This document shows, in pieces, positions 26,737-35,930 of a stretch of 64,000 nucleotides of DNA (within the stretch, counting starts at the first letter, position 1; each line of letters opens with the position of its first letter). The stretch is from contig CAMDEE010000004.1 in assembly GCA_945895375.1 (NCBI GenBank), positions 62,001 to 126,000 on the forward strand. Reading direction: 5' to 3'. The notes beneath the pieces are model-generated. The model was not told the DNA's origin and searched no databases. It was given only the letters and a program-made list of their open reading frames with translations. Origin of the DNA: Auritidibacter sp. Marseille-P8566 (lineage in GTDB: Bacteria; Actinomycetota; Actinomycetes; Actinomycetales; Microbacteriaceae). The position numbers and the translations under genes are program-made.

Positions 26737-28164
26737 CTATTCCGACTCTAAATCATTGCCTGCTAGCAGGAACAAGGCCTCCGCTACCATAGCGTTCTTG
26801 AGCCCCTCAAGATGGACAGACTCGTTAGGGCTGTGGGCCCTAGAATCAGCATCCTCAACTCCTGTGACCAGGATCTGAGCATTTGGGAACACTTCGGTCA
26901 AATCAGCAATAAACGGGATAGAACCGCCAATACCGATCTCCACCATTGGGTTACCAAAGGCTGCTTCTAGGCTGTTTTTAGCCAATTCTTGAGCCCAACC
27001 AGATGTATCTGCCATGAATGGCTTGCCTAGTTCTGCAGGGCCAAACTCCAAAAGAGCCCCAAAAGGCACGTTTTTCACTAAATGAGCCTTCAAAAGCTCT
27101 AAAGCTTCAGATGGATCTTGTCCAGGAGCGATTCTGAGGCTTAGTTTGGCTGAAGCTGTTGGCAAAAGGGTGTTTGAGGACATAGCAACCGAAGGAACAT
27201 CAATTCCGATGATTGTTAGTGCTGGTTTACCCCAAATACGGTCCATAATGCCACCATCACCAATTTGACTTACCTGAGGCAAAAGGCTGCTGTCAGCCCT
27301 CAAATTAGCGTCTGTGTAAGGCAAATCATCGAATTTGTAGGTTTTTAGGCCCTCAATAGCCACGTTTCCCTTCTCATCATGAAGTGAAGCTAGAACCCTG
27401 ACCATAGGCAGCATGGCATCTGGCACTGCCCCACCAAACATGCCCGAGTGGACGGCGTGTTCCATGGTTCTAATGGTGAATTCTTGTGAAACCATGCCTC
27501 TTAGGCTTACGGTAAGGGCAGGAACCTCTGGTGACCAGTTCATAGAGTCAGCCACAATAATGACATCAGCGGCTAATTTGGCCTTGTTTTCGTCCAAAAA
27601 GGCTCTAAATGTGCGAGATCCAGCCTCTTCTTCACCTTCAATAAAGATGGAAATACCCAGGTCGAAGTCATCCCCAGCTATGGCATTTAGTGTCTCAATC
27701 GCCGTTAGATGAGCGACAACTCCTGCCTTGTCATCAGCAGCGCCACGTCCATAGATTCGACCATCTTTAGCGGTTGGCTCGAAAGCTGGAGTCAGCCAAA
27801 CTGAAGCATCCCCCGGTGGTTGAACGTCGTGGTGAGCATAAAGAAGGACGTGAGGACGGCCATTCTTGGCAGGTCTTGAAGCAAGGATTGCTGGCGCTCC
27901 TGGCTTGCCATCGACAACAGATCTCTTGATCTCGACTTCTTCGAAGACACCCGACGCTCTGAATAGTTCCGCCACAGCTTCAGCACTGCGCTCTAAATCT
28001 GCCTCATCAAAGGCCTCCCATGCGATACCTGGGATGCGAACCAACTTACCTAGAGTGGCAACTCGTTGGGAGAAGTCTTGATCCACATGCTCGCGAACCT
28101 TTGCGGATAGGCCTGCATCGGGTGTCATTGATTGAGAACTAGTCTTAGTAATAGAGAATGTCAT
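26737..28164 (-). CDS. M20 family metallopeptidase (dipeptidase)
   Basis: A 475-residue M20 peptidase. Zinc ligands and catalytic residues occur in LYAHHDVQPPG, GRGAADDKAGVVAHL and the catalytic EGEEEAGSRT; a dimerisation domain follows, and the last ligand His lies in the C-terminal RAHSPNESVHLEG. Homologues in actinobacteria are annotated as dipeptidases (Dug1/CNDP-like). No signal peptide is present, so it probably acts on imported peptides. The first ATG lacks a clear ribosome-binding site; Met13 is an alternative start. It is divergent from the DUF3043 gene. Confidence 0.92.
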   Translation of the reverse strand: MTFSITKTSSQSMTPDAGLSAKVREHVDQDFSQRVATLGKLVRIPGIAWEAFDEADLERSAEAVAELFRASGVFEEVEIKRSVVDGKPGAPAILASRPAKNGRPHVLLYAHHDVQPPGDASVWLTPAFEPTAKDGRIYGRGAADDKAGVVAHLTAIETLNAIAGDDFDLGISIFIEGEEEAGSRTFRAFLDENKAKLAADVIIVADSMNWSPEVPALTVSLRGMVSQEFTIRTMEHAVHSGMFGGAVPDAMLPMVRVLASLHDEKGNVAIEGLKTYKFDDLPYTDANLRADSSLLPQVSQIGDGGIMDRIWGKPALTIIGIDVPSVAMSSNTLLPTASAKLSLRIAPGQDPSEALELLKAHLVKNVPFGALLEFGPAELGKPFMADTSGWAQELAKNSLEAAFGNPMVEIGIGGSIPFIADLTEVFPNAQILVTGVEDADSRAHSPNESVHLEGLKNAMVAEALFLLAGNDLESE

Positions 28165-28208
28165 GTGAGTAATCTAAATCACGTACGGCCAAAAACGAAG
28201 GACATAAA

Positions 28209-28754
28209 TTGAGCGACCAGAAAAAAGATTCACAATCAAAAGTACAGGGCAAGGGTCGCCCAACTCCTTCCCGTAAAGAACGTGAAGCTGCAAACATAAA
28301 GCCACTAGTTGGTAACCGCAGCAAGGAATCCAGAGAACAGGCAAAAATTCAGCAAAGAGAATCTCGCCTAAAGGCAAGAGCGGCCATGATGGCCGGTGAT
28401 GAGAAGTACCTACTCGGAAGAGATCAGGGCCCTCAGCGCAAAATTGCTAGAGAGATTATTGATGGGCGTTACACAATGATTGAGGGGCTAATGCCTCTAA
28501 TGATTGTCTTCTTGCTTGTTACCTCATTTACTCCAGCAGCGGCAAACAACCTAATCACCTTGGTAATGGTTCTTGTTCTATCTGCAGTCAGCTTGGAAGC
28601 GACAATTATGCACAGAATGATTGGTGCACGAATCAAGGAAAGACTTGGCGCTACCACCAAGATGCAAAAAGGAACTTGGTTCTACGTTTTCACTAGAGGA
28701 ATGCAGCCACGCCCACTAAGAATTCCTAAGCCAGCACCAAGACGAAAGAAGTAA
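28209..28754 (+). CDS. DUF3043 domain-containing membrane protein
   Basis: A 181-residue actinobacterial protein. A basic, soluble N-terminal half carries the family pattern KGRPTPSRKEREAA; two membrane helices follow at roughly 96-115 and 118-135, and the tail is strongly basic (Pro-Arg-Arg-Lys-Lys). The function is unknown. Next to an M20 dipeptidase, divergently, is its usual place in actinobacteria. The start is TTG, the first possible start codon in the frame. Confidence 0.85.
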   Translation: MSDQKKDSQSKVQGKGRPTPSRKEREAANIKPLVGNRSKESREQAKIQQRESRLKARAAMMAGDEKYLLGRDQGPQRKIAREIIDGRYTMIEGLMPLMIVFLLVTSFTPAAANNLITLVMVLVLSAVSLEATIMHRMIGARIKERLGATTKMQKGTWFYVFTRGMQPRPLRIPKPAPRRKK

Positions 28755-28817
28755 ATAAAGAACAACTGCTCACAAGGCAAGAGATAAACGAACCACAAGT
28801 TCACAAAGGAGTTAGCT

Positions 28818-30206
28818 GTGGCCGAGAAAAACGAATTGCACTTACCTGATTTGATCCAGCAGGTTGTCGGAGCGATTGAAGAACTAAAAGGTACCTACGG
28901 GTCTTTTCAGCCACACGAAAGTCTTCGCAAATCCCAAAGTGATGCGTCTTCTGTTCTCAAAGAACTTACAGATCGTTTAGAAAACAATTTCCCATACTTC
29001 CACCCGCACTATGCAGCTCAGATGCTCAAAGCGCCTCATCCAGTTGCCGTGGCTGCATACCTTGCCACCATGATGCTCAACCCAAACAATCATTCGATTG
29101 ATGCCTCCCCTGCCACTACTGAAATGGAACGCGATGTTCTAAAGCAAATGGCAGCCATGTTTGAATACCCCGAGGAGTTTCTCGGTCACCTAACCTGGAG
29201 CGGCACCACTGCCAACCTAGAGGCACTTTGGATTGCCAGAGAACTAGAGCCAACCAAGAGGATTGCACACTCTGCAGATGCGCACTACACACATTCAAGA
29301 ATGTCCGAAGTGCTTGGAACAACCAACGTTTCTATCCCTACTGAAGCAGATGGACGAATGTCTCTGGATGCTTTGGAGAAGGAACTACAGACTGGTTCTA
29401 TTGGAACTGTTGTTGCAACCCTTGGAACAACCGGGTTAGGTGCAGTTGATCCTCTTGCAGACATCATCGCTTTAGCTCGCCAGTATGGAGCAAGAGTTCA
29501 CGTTGATACTGCTTACGGTGGTTTCTTTACGCTAATTGCAGCAAATCATCTAAGCCCTGAGACAGCAAGACACTTTACAGCTCTTAAGGATGCTGACTCA
29601 ATTGTTGTTGACCCACACAAACATGGTTTGCAACCTTATGGTAGCGGTGCTGTGTTCTTCAAAGATCTTTCTATTGGAAAGTTCTACAAGCACGACTCTC
29701 CTTACACATACTTCATTTCAGATGATCTACACTTTGGTGAAATTCAACTTGAATGCTCCAGAGCCGGAGCATCGGCTGCTGCCATTTGGGCAACACTTAA
29801 ACTCTTCCCTCTAACTGAAGCTGGACTTGGTTCGGTTCTTATTCCAACCAGAAACGCTGCAGCGAGTTGGCATGAGCATCTTCTATCTTCAGAGGTTCTT
29901 ATGCCATACCAAAAACCTGAACTAGACATCATCACCTATTTGCCTAGGGCTACTTCAATGTCGCAACTAGATCACGTCTCGCACGAGATTCTTATCCAGG
30001 CAGGTCAAGGCCCAAAGGCTGATCAAATTCACCTAGCAACATACGTAGTTCAAGAAGATCAACTCAAACAACGTGGAATCAATCTGACTCATGACACTAA
30101 GGACGCACGCATCCTCAGAAGTGTTCTAATGAAGCCAGAGCATGAAGCCCTCGTCCCAACTCTGCATTCGAAGGTTGAGGCCTTGGCTACCCGCTTATTG
30201 AGTTAG
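28818..30206 (+). CDS. PLP-dependent group II decarboxylase family protein
   Basis: A 462-residue fold-type I PLP enzyme. The PLP lysine is Lys268 in VDPHKHG, the cofactor aspartate is Asp230 in HVDTAYGG, and the substrate-side FHPHYAAQML segment (61-70) is typical of aromatic amino acid, glutamate and diaminobutyrate decarboxylases. The substrate is not predictable; tyrosine, glutamate and diaminobutyrate are candidates, and a transaminase-like activity is possible. A GTG start has AAAGGAG 9 bases upstream. The aldo/keto reductase gene begins 30 bp downstream, suggesting a shared pathway. Confidence 0.88.
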   Translation: MAEKNELHLPDLIQQVVGAIEELKGTYGSFQPHESLRKSQSDASSVLKELTDRLENNFPYFHPHYAAQMLKAPHPVAVAAYLATMMLNPNNHSIDASPATTEMERDVLKQMAAMFEYPEEFLGHLTWSGTTANLEALWIARELEPTKRIAHSADAHYTHSRMSEVLGTTNVSIPTEADGRMSLDALEKELQTGSIGTVVATLGTTGLGAVDPLADIIALARQYGARVHVDTAYGGFFTLIAANHLSPETARHFTALKDADSIVVDPHKHGLQPYGSGAVFFKDLSIGKFYKHDSPYTYFISDDLHFGEIQLECSRAGASAAAIWATLKLFPLTEAGLGSVLIPTRNAAASWHEHLLSSEVLMPYQKPELDIITYLPRATSMSQLDHVSHEILIQAGQGPKADQIHLATYVVQEDQLKQRGINLTHDTKDARILRSVLMKPEHEALVPTLHSKVEALATRLLS

Positions 30207-30236
30207 CATTCACCTAACAACTTCTAAAGGAGAGAA

Positions 30237-31238
30237 ATGAAACATCGTTATCTTGGCAACAGTGGATTCAAAGTTAGTGAACTGGTTTACGGAAACTGGC
30301 TTACCCACGCCACCCAAATCGAAAACGATGCTGCTTACGCGACAGTAAAGGCAGCAATTGAAGGTGGTATCACCTCATTTGACACAGCAGATGTCTACGC
30401 TAATCAGGCTGCTGAAACAGTCCTAGGGGACGCTCTCAAAGGCCACCGCAGAGAAGGTCTAGAAGTCTTTACAAAGGTTTACTGGCCTGTTGCAGAGAAG
30501 ATGCCAAATGATACAGGCCTATCTCGCAAGCACATCATGGAATCAATCAACGGTTCTCTAAAGCGTTTGCAAATGGATTACGTAGATCTATACCAGGCAC
30601 ACAGATTCGATGTCGAGACTCCACTTGAAGAAACAATGCAGGCTTTTGCCGACATCGTTCGACAGGGTAAGGCTCTATACATCGGAGTTTCAGAATGGAA
30701 TGCCGAGCAGATCAGAGCTGGACACAAACTAGCAACACAAATGGGCTTCCAACTAATTTCAAGCCAACCTCAATACTCAATGCTTTGGAGAGTTATTGAA
30801 GCTGAAGTAATCCCGACTTGTGAAGAGCTCGGTGTTAGCCAAATCGTTTGGTCACCGATGGCCCAGGGTGTTCTAACAGGAAAATATCTTCCTGGACAAC
30901 CTGTTCCAGCAGGATCTAGAGCATCTAATGAAAAAGTAAACAGCTTCATTCAGAAACTTCTAACCGATGATGTTTTGACTAGAGTTCAACAGATCAAGCC
31001 TCTGGCAGAGGAACTAGGTCTAACTATGGCTCAGTTTGCACTTGCTTGGGTTCTTCAAAACAAGAACGTTTCTAGCGCAATTGTTGGTGCAACAACACCT
31101 GAGCAGATCACAAGTAACCTCGGTGCCGTTGGTGTTGAGATTCCAAAAGAAATCATGGACAAGGTAACCGAGATCATGGCACCAATTGCGGTGACGGACC
31201 CTCGTGAAACTAAAGCTCCTGAAACGCGCTTAGTTTAA
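30237..31238 (+). CDS. Aldo/keto reductase
   Basis: A 333-residue NADPH-dependent oxidoreductase of the Kv-beta/YajO-like AKR group. The catalytic tetrad is visible: Asp and Tyr in FDTADVYANQAAE, Lys in VFTKVYWP and His in LYQAHRFD. NADPH-binding residues lie in the C-terminal SSAIVGATTPEQI. It reduces an unknown aldehyde or ketone. It probably shares a transcript with the decarboxylase gene upstream (30 bp gap, good AGGAG site). Its stop overlaps that of pyrD by 4 bp (TTAA). Confidence 0.92.
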   Translation: MKHRYLGNSGFKVSELVYGNWLTHATQIENDAAYATVKAAIEGGITSFDTADVYANQAAETVLGDALKGHRREGLEVFTKVYWPVAEKMPNDTGLSRKHIMESINGSLKRLQMDYVDLYQAHRFDVETPLEETMQAFADIVRQGKALYIGVSEWNAEQIRAGHKLATQMGFQLISSQPQYSMLWRVIEAEVIPTCEELGVSQIVWSPMAQGVLTGKYLPGQPVPAGSRASNEKVNSFIQKLLTDDVLTRVQQIKPLAEELGLTMAQFALAWVLQNKNVSSAIVGATTPEQITSNLGAVGVEIPKEIMDKVTEIMAPIAVTDPRETKAPETRLV

Positions 31239-32239
31239 TTCTTGTTTACTGACCTAGCCCACAGTGGGCCAAAGTAAACAAAGCCTGTGTATCCCTGAAC
31301 TAGGTTTGCTCCTGCATTTAAACGTTCTTGAACCTGCTCGTTCGTCTCTACTCCGCCAACAGAAATGATCACCTGATCCGGTCTTAAGTTCTTTCTCAGA
31401 ACTCGAAGTACTTCAATGGATCGAACGTTTAGCGGTGGACCTGACAGTCCACCTGAACCCATAGCAGTAACCTCGGCAGCTGGAGTAACAAGCTTTTCCC
31501 TAGAGATTGTTGTGTTAGTTCCAATCACTCCCGCTAGGTTGAGCTCCTTAGCCAGATTGGCAACCTCTACGACTGCTTCATCGGTTAGATCTGGAGCAAT
31601 CTTAACAAGCACAGGCTTGCCTAGTGCTTTGGCGATGACTACTTCAAGAATTGGACGAAGAGAATCAACATCCTGCAAAGATCTAAGTCCTGGTGTGTTC
31701 GGTGAAGAAACGTTCACTGCAATGTAGTCAGCGTATGGAGCTAGCAATGCTGCACTAACTTCGTAGTCAGCAACAGCATCCTTGATGTCAACAACGCGGC
31801 TCTTACCGATGTTTACACCGATAACAGGCAGCAACTGCTTAGTTGCTCTTAGTTTCTTGAGACGAGCTGCAACAACTTCAGCACCATCATTGTTAAACCC
31901 CATTCGGTTGATAAGTGCTCTGTCTTTTTTCAATCTGAATAATCTAGGTGCATCATTACCTGATTGTGGAATAGCTGTAACAGTTCCAATCTCAACGTGA
32001 GAGAAACCAATCTCCCCTAGAGCTCTTAAAGCGATTGCGTTCTTATCAAATCCCGCTGCCAAACCAAAGGCACCATCAAAGTGCAAACCCATTGCATCAA
32101 CTCGTGTTGTCTTTATCTTTGGCAGAAGTTTGGTCAATCGAAGTGCTGATGCTGCTCTTATCGCAAACATTCCAAGATGATGCGCTGTCTCCGGATCAAG
32201 TTTTGAAAGGAATAAGCGAAAGAGTGTTGGGTAAATCAT
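31235..32239 (-). CDS. pyrD: Dihydroorotate dehydrogenase, quinone-dependent (class 2)
   Basis: A 334-residue FMN enzyme of pyrimidine synthesis. Class 2 features are the N-terminal membrane-associating helix (residues 1-30), NRMGFNNDGA, and VNVSSPNTPGLRSLQ, whose Ser is the catalytic base. The GSGGLSGPPL and VGGVETNEQV segments bind FMN phosphate. It passes electrons to menaquinone, linking it to the respiratory chain. It stands alone after the nrdJ terminator hairpin. Confidence 0.95.
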   Translation of the reverse strand: MIYPTLFRLFLSKLDPETAHHLGMFAIRAASALRLTKLLPKIKTTRVDAMGLHFDGAFGLAAGFDKNAIALRALGEIGFSHVEIGTVTAIPQSGNDAPRLFRLKKDRALINRMGFNNDGAEVVAARLKKLRATKQLLPVIGVNIGKSRVVDIKDAVADYEVSAALLAPYADYIAVNVSSPNTPGLRSLQDVDSLRPILEVVIAKALGKPVLVKIAPDLTDEAVVEVANLAKELNLAGVIGTNTTISREKLVTPAAEVTAMGSGGLSGPPLNVRSIEVLRVLRKNLRPDQVIISVGGVETNEQVQERLNAGANLVQGYTGFVYFGPLWARSVNKN

Positions 32240-32282
32240 TTACTCAGGTTACCTTGACCTTTGCTGATTGGCCTGAAATGGA

Positions 32283-32316
32283 AATGGGTCGACTTCTAAA
32301 CTGAAGTCGACCCATT
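32283..32316 (-). terminator. Strong hairpin downstream of nrdJ
   Basis: Perfect 14-bp arms (32283-32296 and 32303-32316), each containing gtcgac, enclose a 6-base loop. It begins 12 bp after the nrdJ stop on the minus strand. The following T tract is short (tttccattt), but the stem is the strongest in the window. Confidence 0.75.
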
Positions 32317-32328
32317 CTCAATTTTGGT

Positions 32329-35160
32329 TTAGCTGCAACCGCTTGTTGATCCACAGCCTTCGCAGACGTGGCATGAGCCAGAAGGTCTCATCTTGATTCC
32401 ACAGCTGAAGCAAAGTGGTGCATCTGATTCGGTGCCCTGCAGCATGTCGAACAGTTCTGCTGAAGAGTGAACCTGGCGTGAAGCCTCGTTGCGTACTTCT
32501 TCAACCTTTAGTTCGATTACTACTGGAGCTTCAGCAACAGCTGCAACTTCGGTAGGTGACTCAGCAATTGCTGGGTATGTTCCTGCTGCGTCAAGAGATG
32601 CTGATCTCTCTGCTGCAGTGTTGATACCTAGTGCCTGACGAGTTTCGGTTGGCAGGTAGTCAATTGCTAGACGACGGAAGATGTAGTCCATCAGTGACTT
32701 AGCCATACGGATGTCCTTGTCATCAGTCAAACCAGCTGGCTCGAATGAGACGTTTGTGAACTTCTGTACGTAAGTCTCTAGTGGTACACCGTACTGTAGA
32801 CCAATTGAAACTGCGATTGAGAATGCATCCATAACACCGGCAAGAGTTGAACCTTGCTTACCTAGCTTTAGGAATACTTCACCTAGAACACCATCAGGGT
32901 AAGTTCCTGCAGTCATGTAACCTTCTGCTCCACCAACAGTGAATGAGGTGGTTGAAGATGGACGTGACTTAGGTAGACGCTTACGAACTGGGTGTGATAG
33001 GCCAGCTGCTGTAGCTTCTACTGGTGCAGCTTTCTCCTCAACCTTTGCCTTAGCATCGCTAAGCGGCTGACCAACCTTACAGTTGTCGCGGTAAATCGCT
33101 AGAGCCTTTAGACCCATCTTCCAGCCCTGGAAATAAATTTCCTTGACTTCTTCGATGGTTGCAGTCTCTGGCATGTTTACAGTCTTTGAGATCGCACCTG
33201 ATAGGAACGGCTGAACTGCAGCCATCATTCTCACGTGACCCATTGGGTCAATCGCACGAATACCAACAGCTGTGTCGAAGATCGCGTAGTGCTCTGACTT
33301 TAGGCCAGGTGCGTCTACAACGTGTCCGTTGGTGCTGATGTGATCGATGATTGCTTCGATGGTCTCCTGTGAGTAACCAAGTCTGTGCAATGCGAATGGA
33401 ATTGTTTGGTTAACAATCTGCATTGAACCACCGGTTGATAGTTTCTTGTACTTCACCAGTGAGAAATCTGGTTCGATACCTGTGGTGTCACAATCCATCA
33501 TGAAACCGATGGTTCCGGTAGGTGCAAGCAATGAAGCCTGTGAGTTACGCCATCCGTTAGATGTTCCAATCGCAGTGTTGAGAGCCCACTGACGAGTAGC
33601 TGCTTCTAGAACTGAACGGTCAACCTCTGAGATTGAACGCAGGTTCGCGTTAGCTGCTTCGTGCTTACGCATGATGCGGTCGTGACCTGCCTTGTTGTGT
33701 GCATAGCCATCGTAAGGACCAACAACACCAGCAAGTTCAGCTGAACGACGGTAAGAAGATGCTGACATCAATGATGTGATAGCTGCTGCTAGAGCCTGTC
33801 CTTCGGTGCTGTCGTAAGGAAGACCAATTGCCATAAGCAATGCACCAAGGTTTGCGTAACCGATACCTAGCTGACGGTAAGCACGTGTAGTCTCACCAAT
33901 CTTCTCGGTTGGGAAATCAGCGAAACAGATTGAGATATCCATTGCAGTGATGATCAACTCTGAAGCCTTAGTGAACTTCTCGCTGTCGAATGAACCGTCT
34001 GGGTTCAAGAACTTCAACAGGTTCAAGCTCGCTAGGTTACATGATGAGTTGTCCAAGTGCATGTACTCAGAACAAGGGTTAGATGCTGTGATGCGACCTG
34101 ATTCTGGAGTGGTGTGCCAGTCGTTGATGATGTCGTCATATTGGATACCTGGGTCCGCACAAGCCCATGCAGCATAGGCAATCTTGTCCCATAGCTCGCG
34201 AGCATCTACTTCTTCGATAACTTCACCGTTTGTACGAGCACGAAGACCGAAGTTTGTGCCACGCTCAACAGCGCTCATGAACTCTTCGTTCACACGAACT
34301 GAGTTGTTTGCGTTCTGATACTGAACAGAGTTGATGTCCTTGCCACCTAGCTCCATGTCGTAACCTGCATCGCGTAGTACGCGAATCTTGTCCTCTTCGC
34401 GAGACTTGGTCTCTACGAATTCTTCGATGTCTGGGTGATCAACATCTAGAACAACCATCTTTGCTGCACGACGGGTTGCGCCACCAGACTTGATTGTTCC
34501 TGCAGATGCATCAGCTCCACGCATGAATGAAACTGGACCTGAAGCAGAACCACCTGATGAACGTAGTAGTTCTTTTGAAGAACGAATACGTGAAAGGTTT
34601 AGACCAGCACCTGATCCACCCTTGAAGATCATTCCTTCTTCGCGGTACCAGTTAAGAATTGATTCCATTGAGTCATCTACCGACAAGATGAAACATGCTG
34701 AAACTTGCTGTGGGCTTGATGTTCCAACGTTGAACCATACTGGTGAGTTGAATGCGAACACCTGGTTTAAAAGCATGAAGGTTAGTTCGTGTTCGAAGAT
34801 GGTTGCATCTTCTTCAGTTGCGAAGTAACCGTGGTCACGACCACCCTGGGTGTATGTCAAGACAACACGGTTGATCAGCTGACGAAGGCTGAACTCGCGA
34901 GCAGCAGTTCCAAGTGCACCACGGAAATACTTAGTGGTAACAATTGTTGAAGCGTTCAAGCTCCAGAACTCCGGGAACTCAGCTCCGCGTTGTTCGAAGA
35001 TGGTCTCGCCAGTCTTCCAGTTGGTTTGGACTACGTCGCGGAACTCCCAGTTAACCTGGTCGTAAGGGTGAACGCCTTCGGTGGTGTAAATACGCTCAAT
35101 CTTGAGCCCTTTTCTCCCCTGCGCCGCACCGGCGTCGGTGAAAGCCGATGTATCGGTCAT
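32329..35160 (-). CDS. nrdJ: Adenosylcobalamin-dependent ribonucleoside-diphosphate reductase (class II)
   Basis: A 943-residue class II reductase. It has FNSPVWFNVG (137-146), the first redox Cys156 in QQVSACFILS, the active-site NPCSEYMHLDNSSCNL with the radical Cys, and a PTGTIGFMMDCDTTG loop. The C-terminus has a Cys-rich zinc-ribbon-like tail (Cys-Phe-Ser-Cys, Cys-His-Val-Cys, Ser-Gly-Cys-Ser) that shuttles reducing power. It makes deoxynucleotides without oxygen but needs B12. It follows nrdR by 56 bp, without room for a cobalamin riboswitch, so regulation is probably through the NrdR sites upstream of nrdR. Confidence 0.96.
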   Translation of the reverse strand: MTDTSAFTDAGAAQGRKGLKIERIYTTEGVHPYDQVNWEFRDVVQTNWKTGETIFEQRGAEFPEFWSLNASTIVTTKYFRGALGTAAREFSLRQLINRVVLTYTQGGRDHGYFATEEDATIFEHELTFMLLNQVFAFNSPVWFNVGTSSPQQVSACFILSVDDSMESILNWYREEGMIFKGGSGAGLNLSRIRSSKELLRSSGGSASGPVSFMRGADASAGTIKSGGATRRAAKMVVLDVDHPDIEEFVETKSREEDKIRVLRDAGYDMELGGKDINSVQYQNANNSVRVNEEFMSAVERGTNFGLRARTNGEVIEEVDARELWDKIAYAAWACADPGIQYDDIINDWHTTPESGRITASNPCSEYMHLDNSSCNLASLNLLKFLNPDGSFDSEKFTKASELIITAMDISICFADFPTEKIGETTRAYRQLGIGYANLGALLMAIGLPYDSTEGQALAAAITSLMSASSYRRSAELAGVVGPYDGYAHNKAGHDRIMRKHEAANANLRSISEVDRSVLEAATRQWALNTAIGTSNGWRNSQASLLAPTGTIGFMMDCDTTGIEPDFSLVKYKKLSTGGSMQIVNQTIPFALHRLGYSQETIEAIIDHISTNGHVVDAPGLKSEHYAIFDTAVGIRAIDPMGHVRMMAAVQPFLSGAISKTVNMPETATIEEVKEIYFQGWKMGLKALAIYRDNCKVGQPLSDAKAKVEEKAAPVEATAAGLSHPVRKRLPKSRPSSTTSFTVGGAEGYMTAGTYPDGVLGEVFLKLGKQGSTLAGVMDAFSIAVSIGLQYGVPLETYVQKFTNVSFEPAGLTDDKDIRMAKSLMDYIFRRLAIDYLPTETRQALGINTAAERSASLDAAGTYPAIAESPTEVAAVAEAPVVIELKVEEVRNEASRQVHSSAELFDMLQGTESDAPLCFSCGIKMRPSGSCHVCEGCGSTSGCS

Positions 35161-35216
35161 TTGTGTTGCCTTTCTATTTATGTTTTTTAGTTTTTATGTT
35201 TTGTCATCGCATTCGA

Positions 35217-35687
35217 CTATGTCGTCTGCGAAACCTGGTTTTCGCGCTCAACTTTGAGCACAGCTATTGCTGCTTCGAAATCTTCTAGTGTTTCCCAACC
35301 CTGATAGACGCTGGCGTATCTCATGAAAGCCACCTCATCGAGGGTTCGAAGCGGACCGAGAATGGCTAAACCAACCTCTTGAGCCTCTATTTGTGCTGCT
35401 CCTGTGGCGCGGATGGTCTCTTCTACTGTTTGAGCAAGCATTGCTAGATCTGCCTCGCTTACAGGGCGTCCTTGGCAAGCTTTCCTTACTCCATTGGCGA
35501 TTTTGTCGCGGCTGAAGGGTTCGGTCGATCCCCCACTCTTCACAACTGAAAGACTTGAGGTTTCAGTAGTAGAAAAGCGAGATCCACACTCTGGACACTG
35601 TCTACGACGGCGAATTGAGCTGCCATCGTCAGATGTCCTTGAATCCATAACCCTGGAGTCCTCAAAACGGCAAAATGGGCAGTGCAT
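35217..35687 (-). CDS. nrdR: Transcriptional repressor NrdR
   Basis: A 156-residue repressor with a zinc ribbon (Cys-Pro-Phe-Cys at 3-6 and Cys-Pro-Glu-Cys near 31-34), a basic linker (IRRRRQ) and an ATP-cone ([19 protein letters not shown] region). It senses ATP/dATP and represses reductase genes through paired NrdR boxes. GAAAGGAG lies 6 bases before the ATG. Two box-like sites lie about 57-103 bp upstream, so nrdR-nrdJ is probably auto-regulated. Confidence 0.96.
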   Translation of the reverse strand: MHCPFCRFEDSRVMDSRTSDDGSSIRRRRQCPECGSRFSTTETSSLSVVKSGGSTEPFSRDKIANGVRKACQGRPVSEADLAMLAQTVEETIRATGAAQIEAQEVGLAILGPLRTLDEVAFMRYASVYQGWETLEDFEAAIAVLKVERENQVSQTT

Positions 35688-35743
35688 GAGGGCTCCTTTC
35701 GGGTAAATTCACTGTAATTTCACTAATGAGAAATCAACTATAC

Positions 35744-35790
35744 ACACAAGATGTGGGAATATTTCACTTCTCCGTCCCTATATCTTGTGG
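35744..35790 (-). promoter_or_regulatory. Paired NrdR-box-like sites upstream of nrdR
   Basis: Two 16-bp sites at 35744-35759 and 35775-35790 resemble the NrdR box consensus (acaCwAtATaTwGtgt). The second matches best (CTATAT and TTGTG on the plus strand); the first matches the ACACAAGAT half. Their centres are 31 bp apart, about three helical turns, as known for NrdR operators. A TATAGT (minus strand, 35743-35738), a possible -10, abuts the first box, so NrdR binding would block transcription. Confidence 0.65.
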
Positions 35791-35902
35791 TTTAGTCGAC
35801 TTTTGGTGCTGTATTTGAATCTATCGGCGTGTTGCCAATAAAATCAAGGGATTTAACCTAAAAACCCTAACCTTCAACCAAAGATTTAACCTTTTCGTTA
35901 CC

Positions 35903-35930
35903 AAAAAAAGGCGATTTCCTATTGAAAGCG
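35903..35930 (-). terminator. Probable hisD terminator overlapping its stop codon
   Basis: On the minus strand CGCTTTC (35930-35924) can pair with GAAATCG (35918-35912), with one mismatch and a 5-base loop, followed by CC and seven T residues (35909-35903). The hairpin spans the hisD stop codon. The stem is short, but the T tract is the best in the window. Confidence 0.45.

Noticed and set aside
35161-35216. Possible cobalamin riboswitch before the B12-dependent nrdJ
   Set aside because: Only 56 bp separate nrdR and nrdJ and they are AT-rich without a B12-box-like segment; a cobalamin riboswitch needs about 200 nt.
35688-35918. Small RNA gene (RNase P RNA, 6S or tmRNA) in the largest protein-free gap of the minus-strand region
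   Set aside because: The 231-bp gap is accounted for by the NrdR sites, a promoter and the hisD terminator, is AT-rich, and shows none of the conserved elements of those RNAs.
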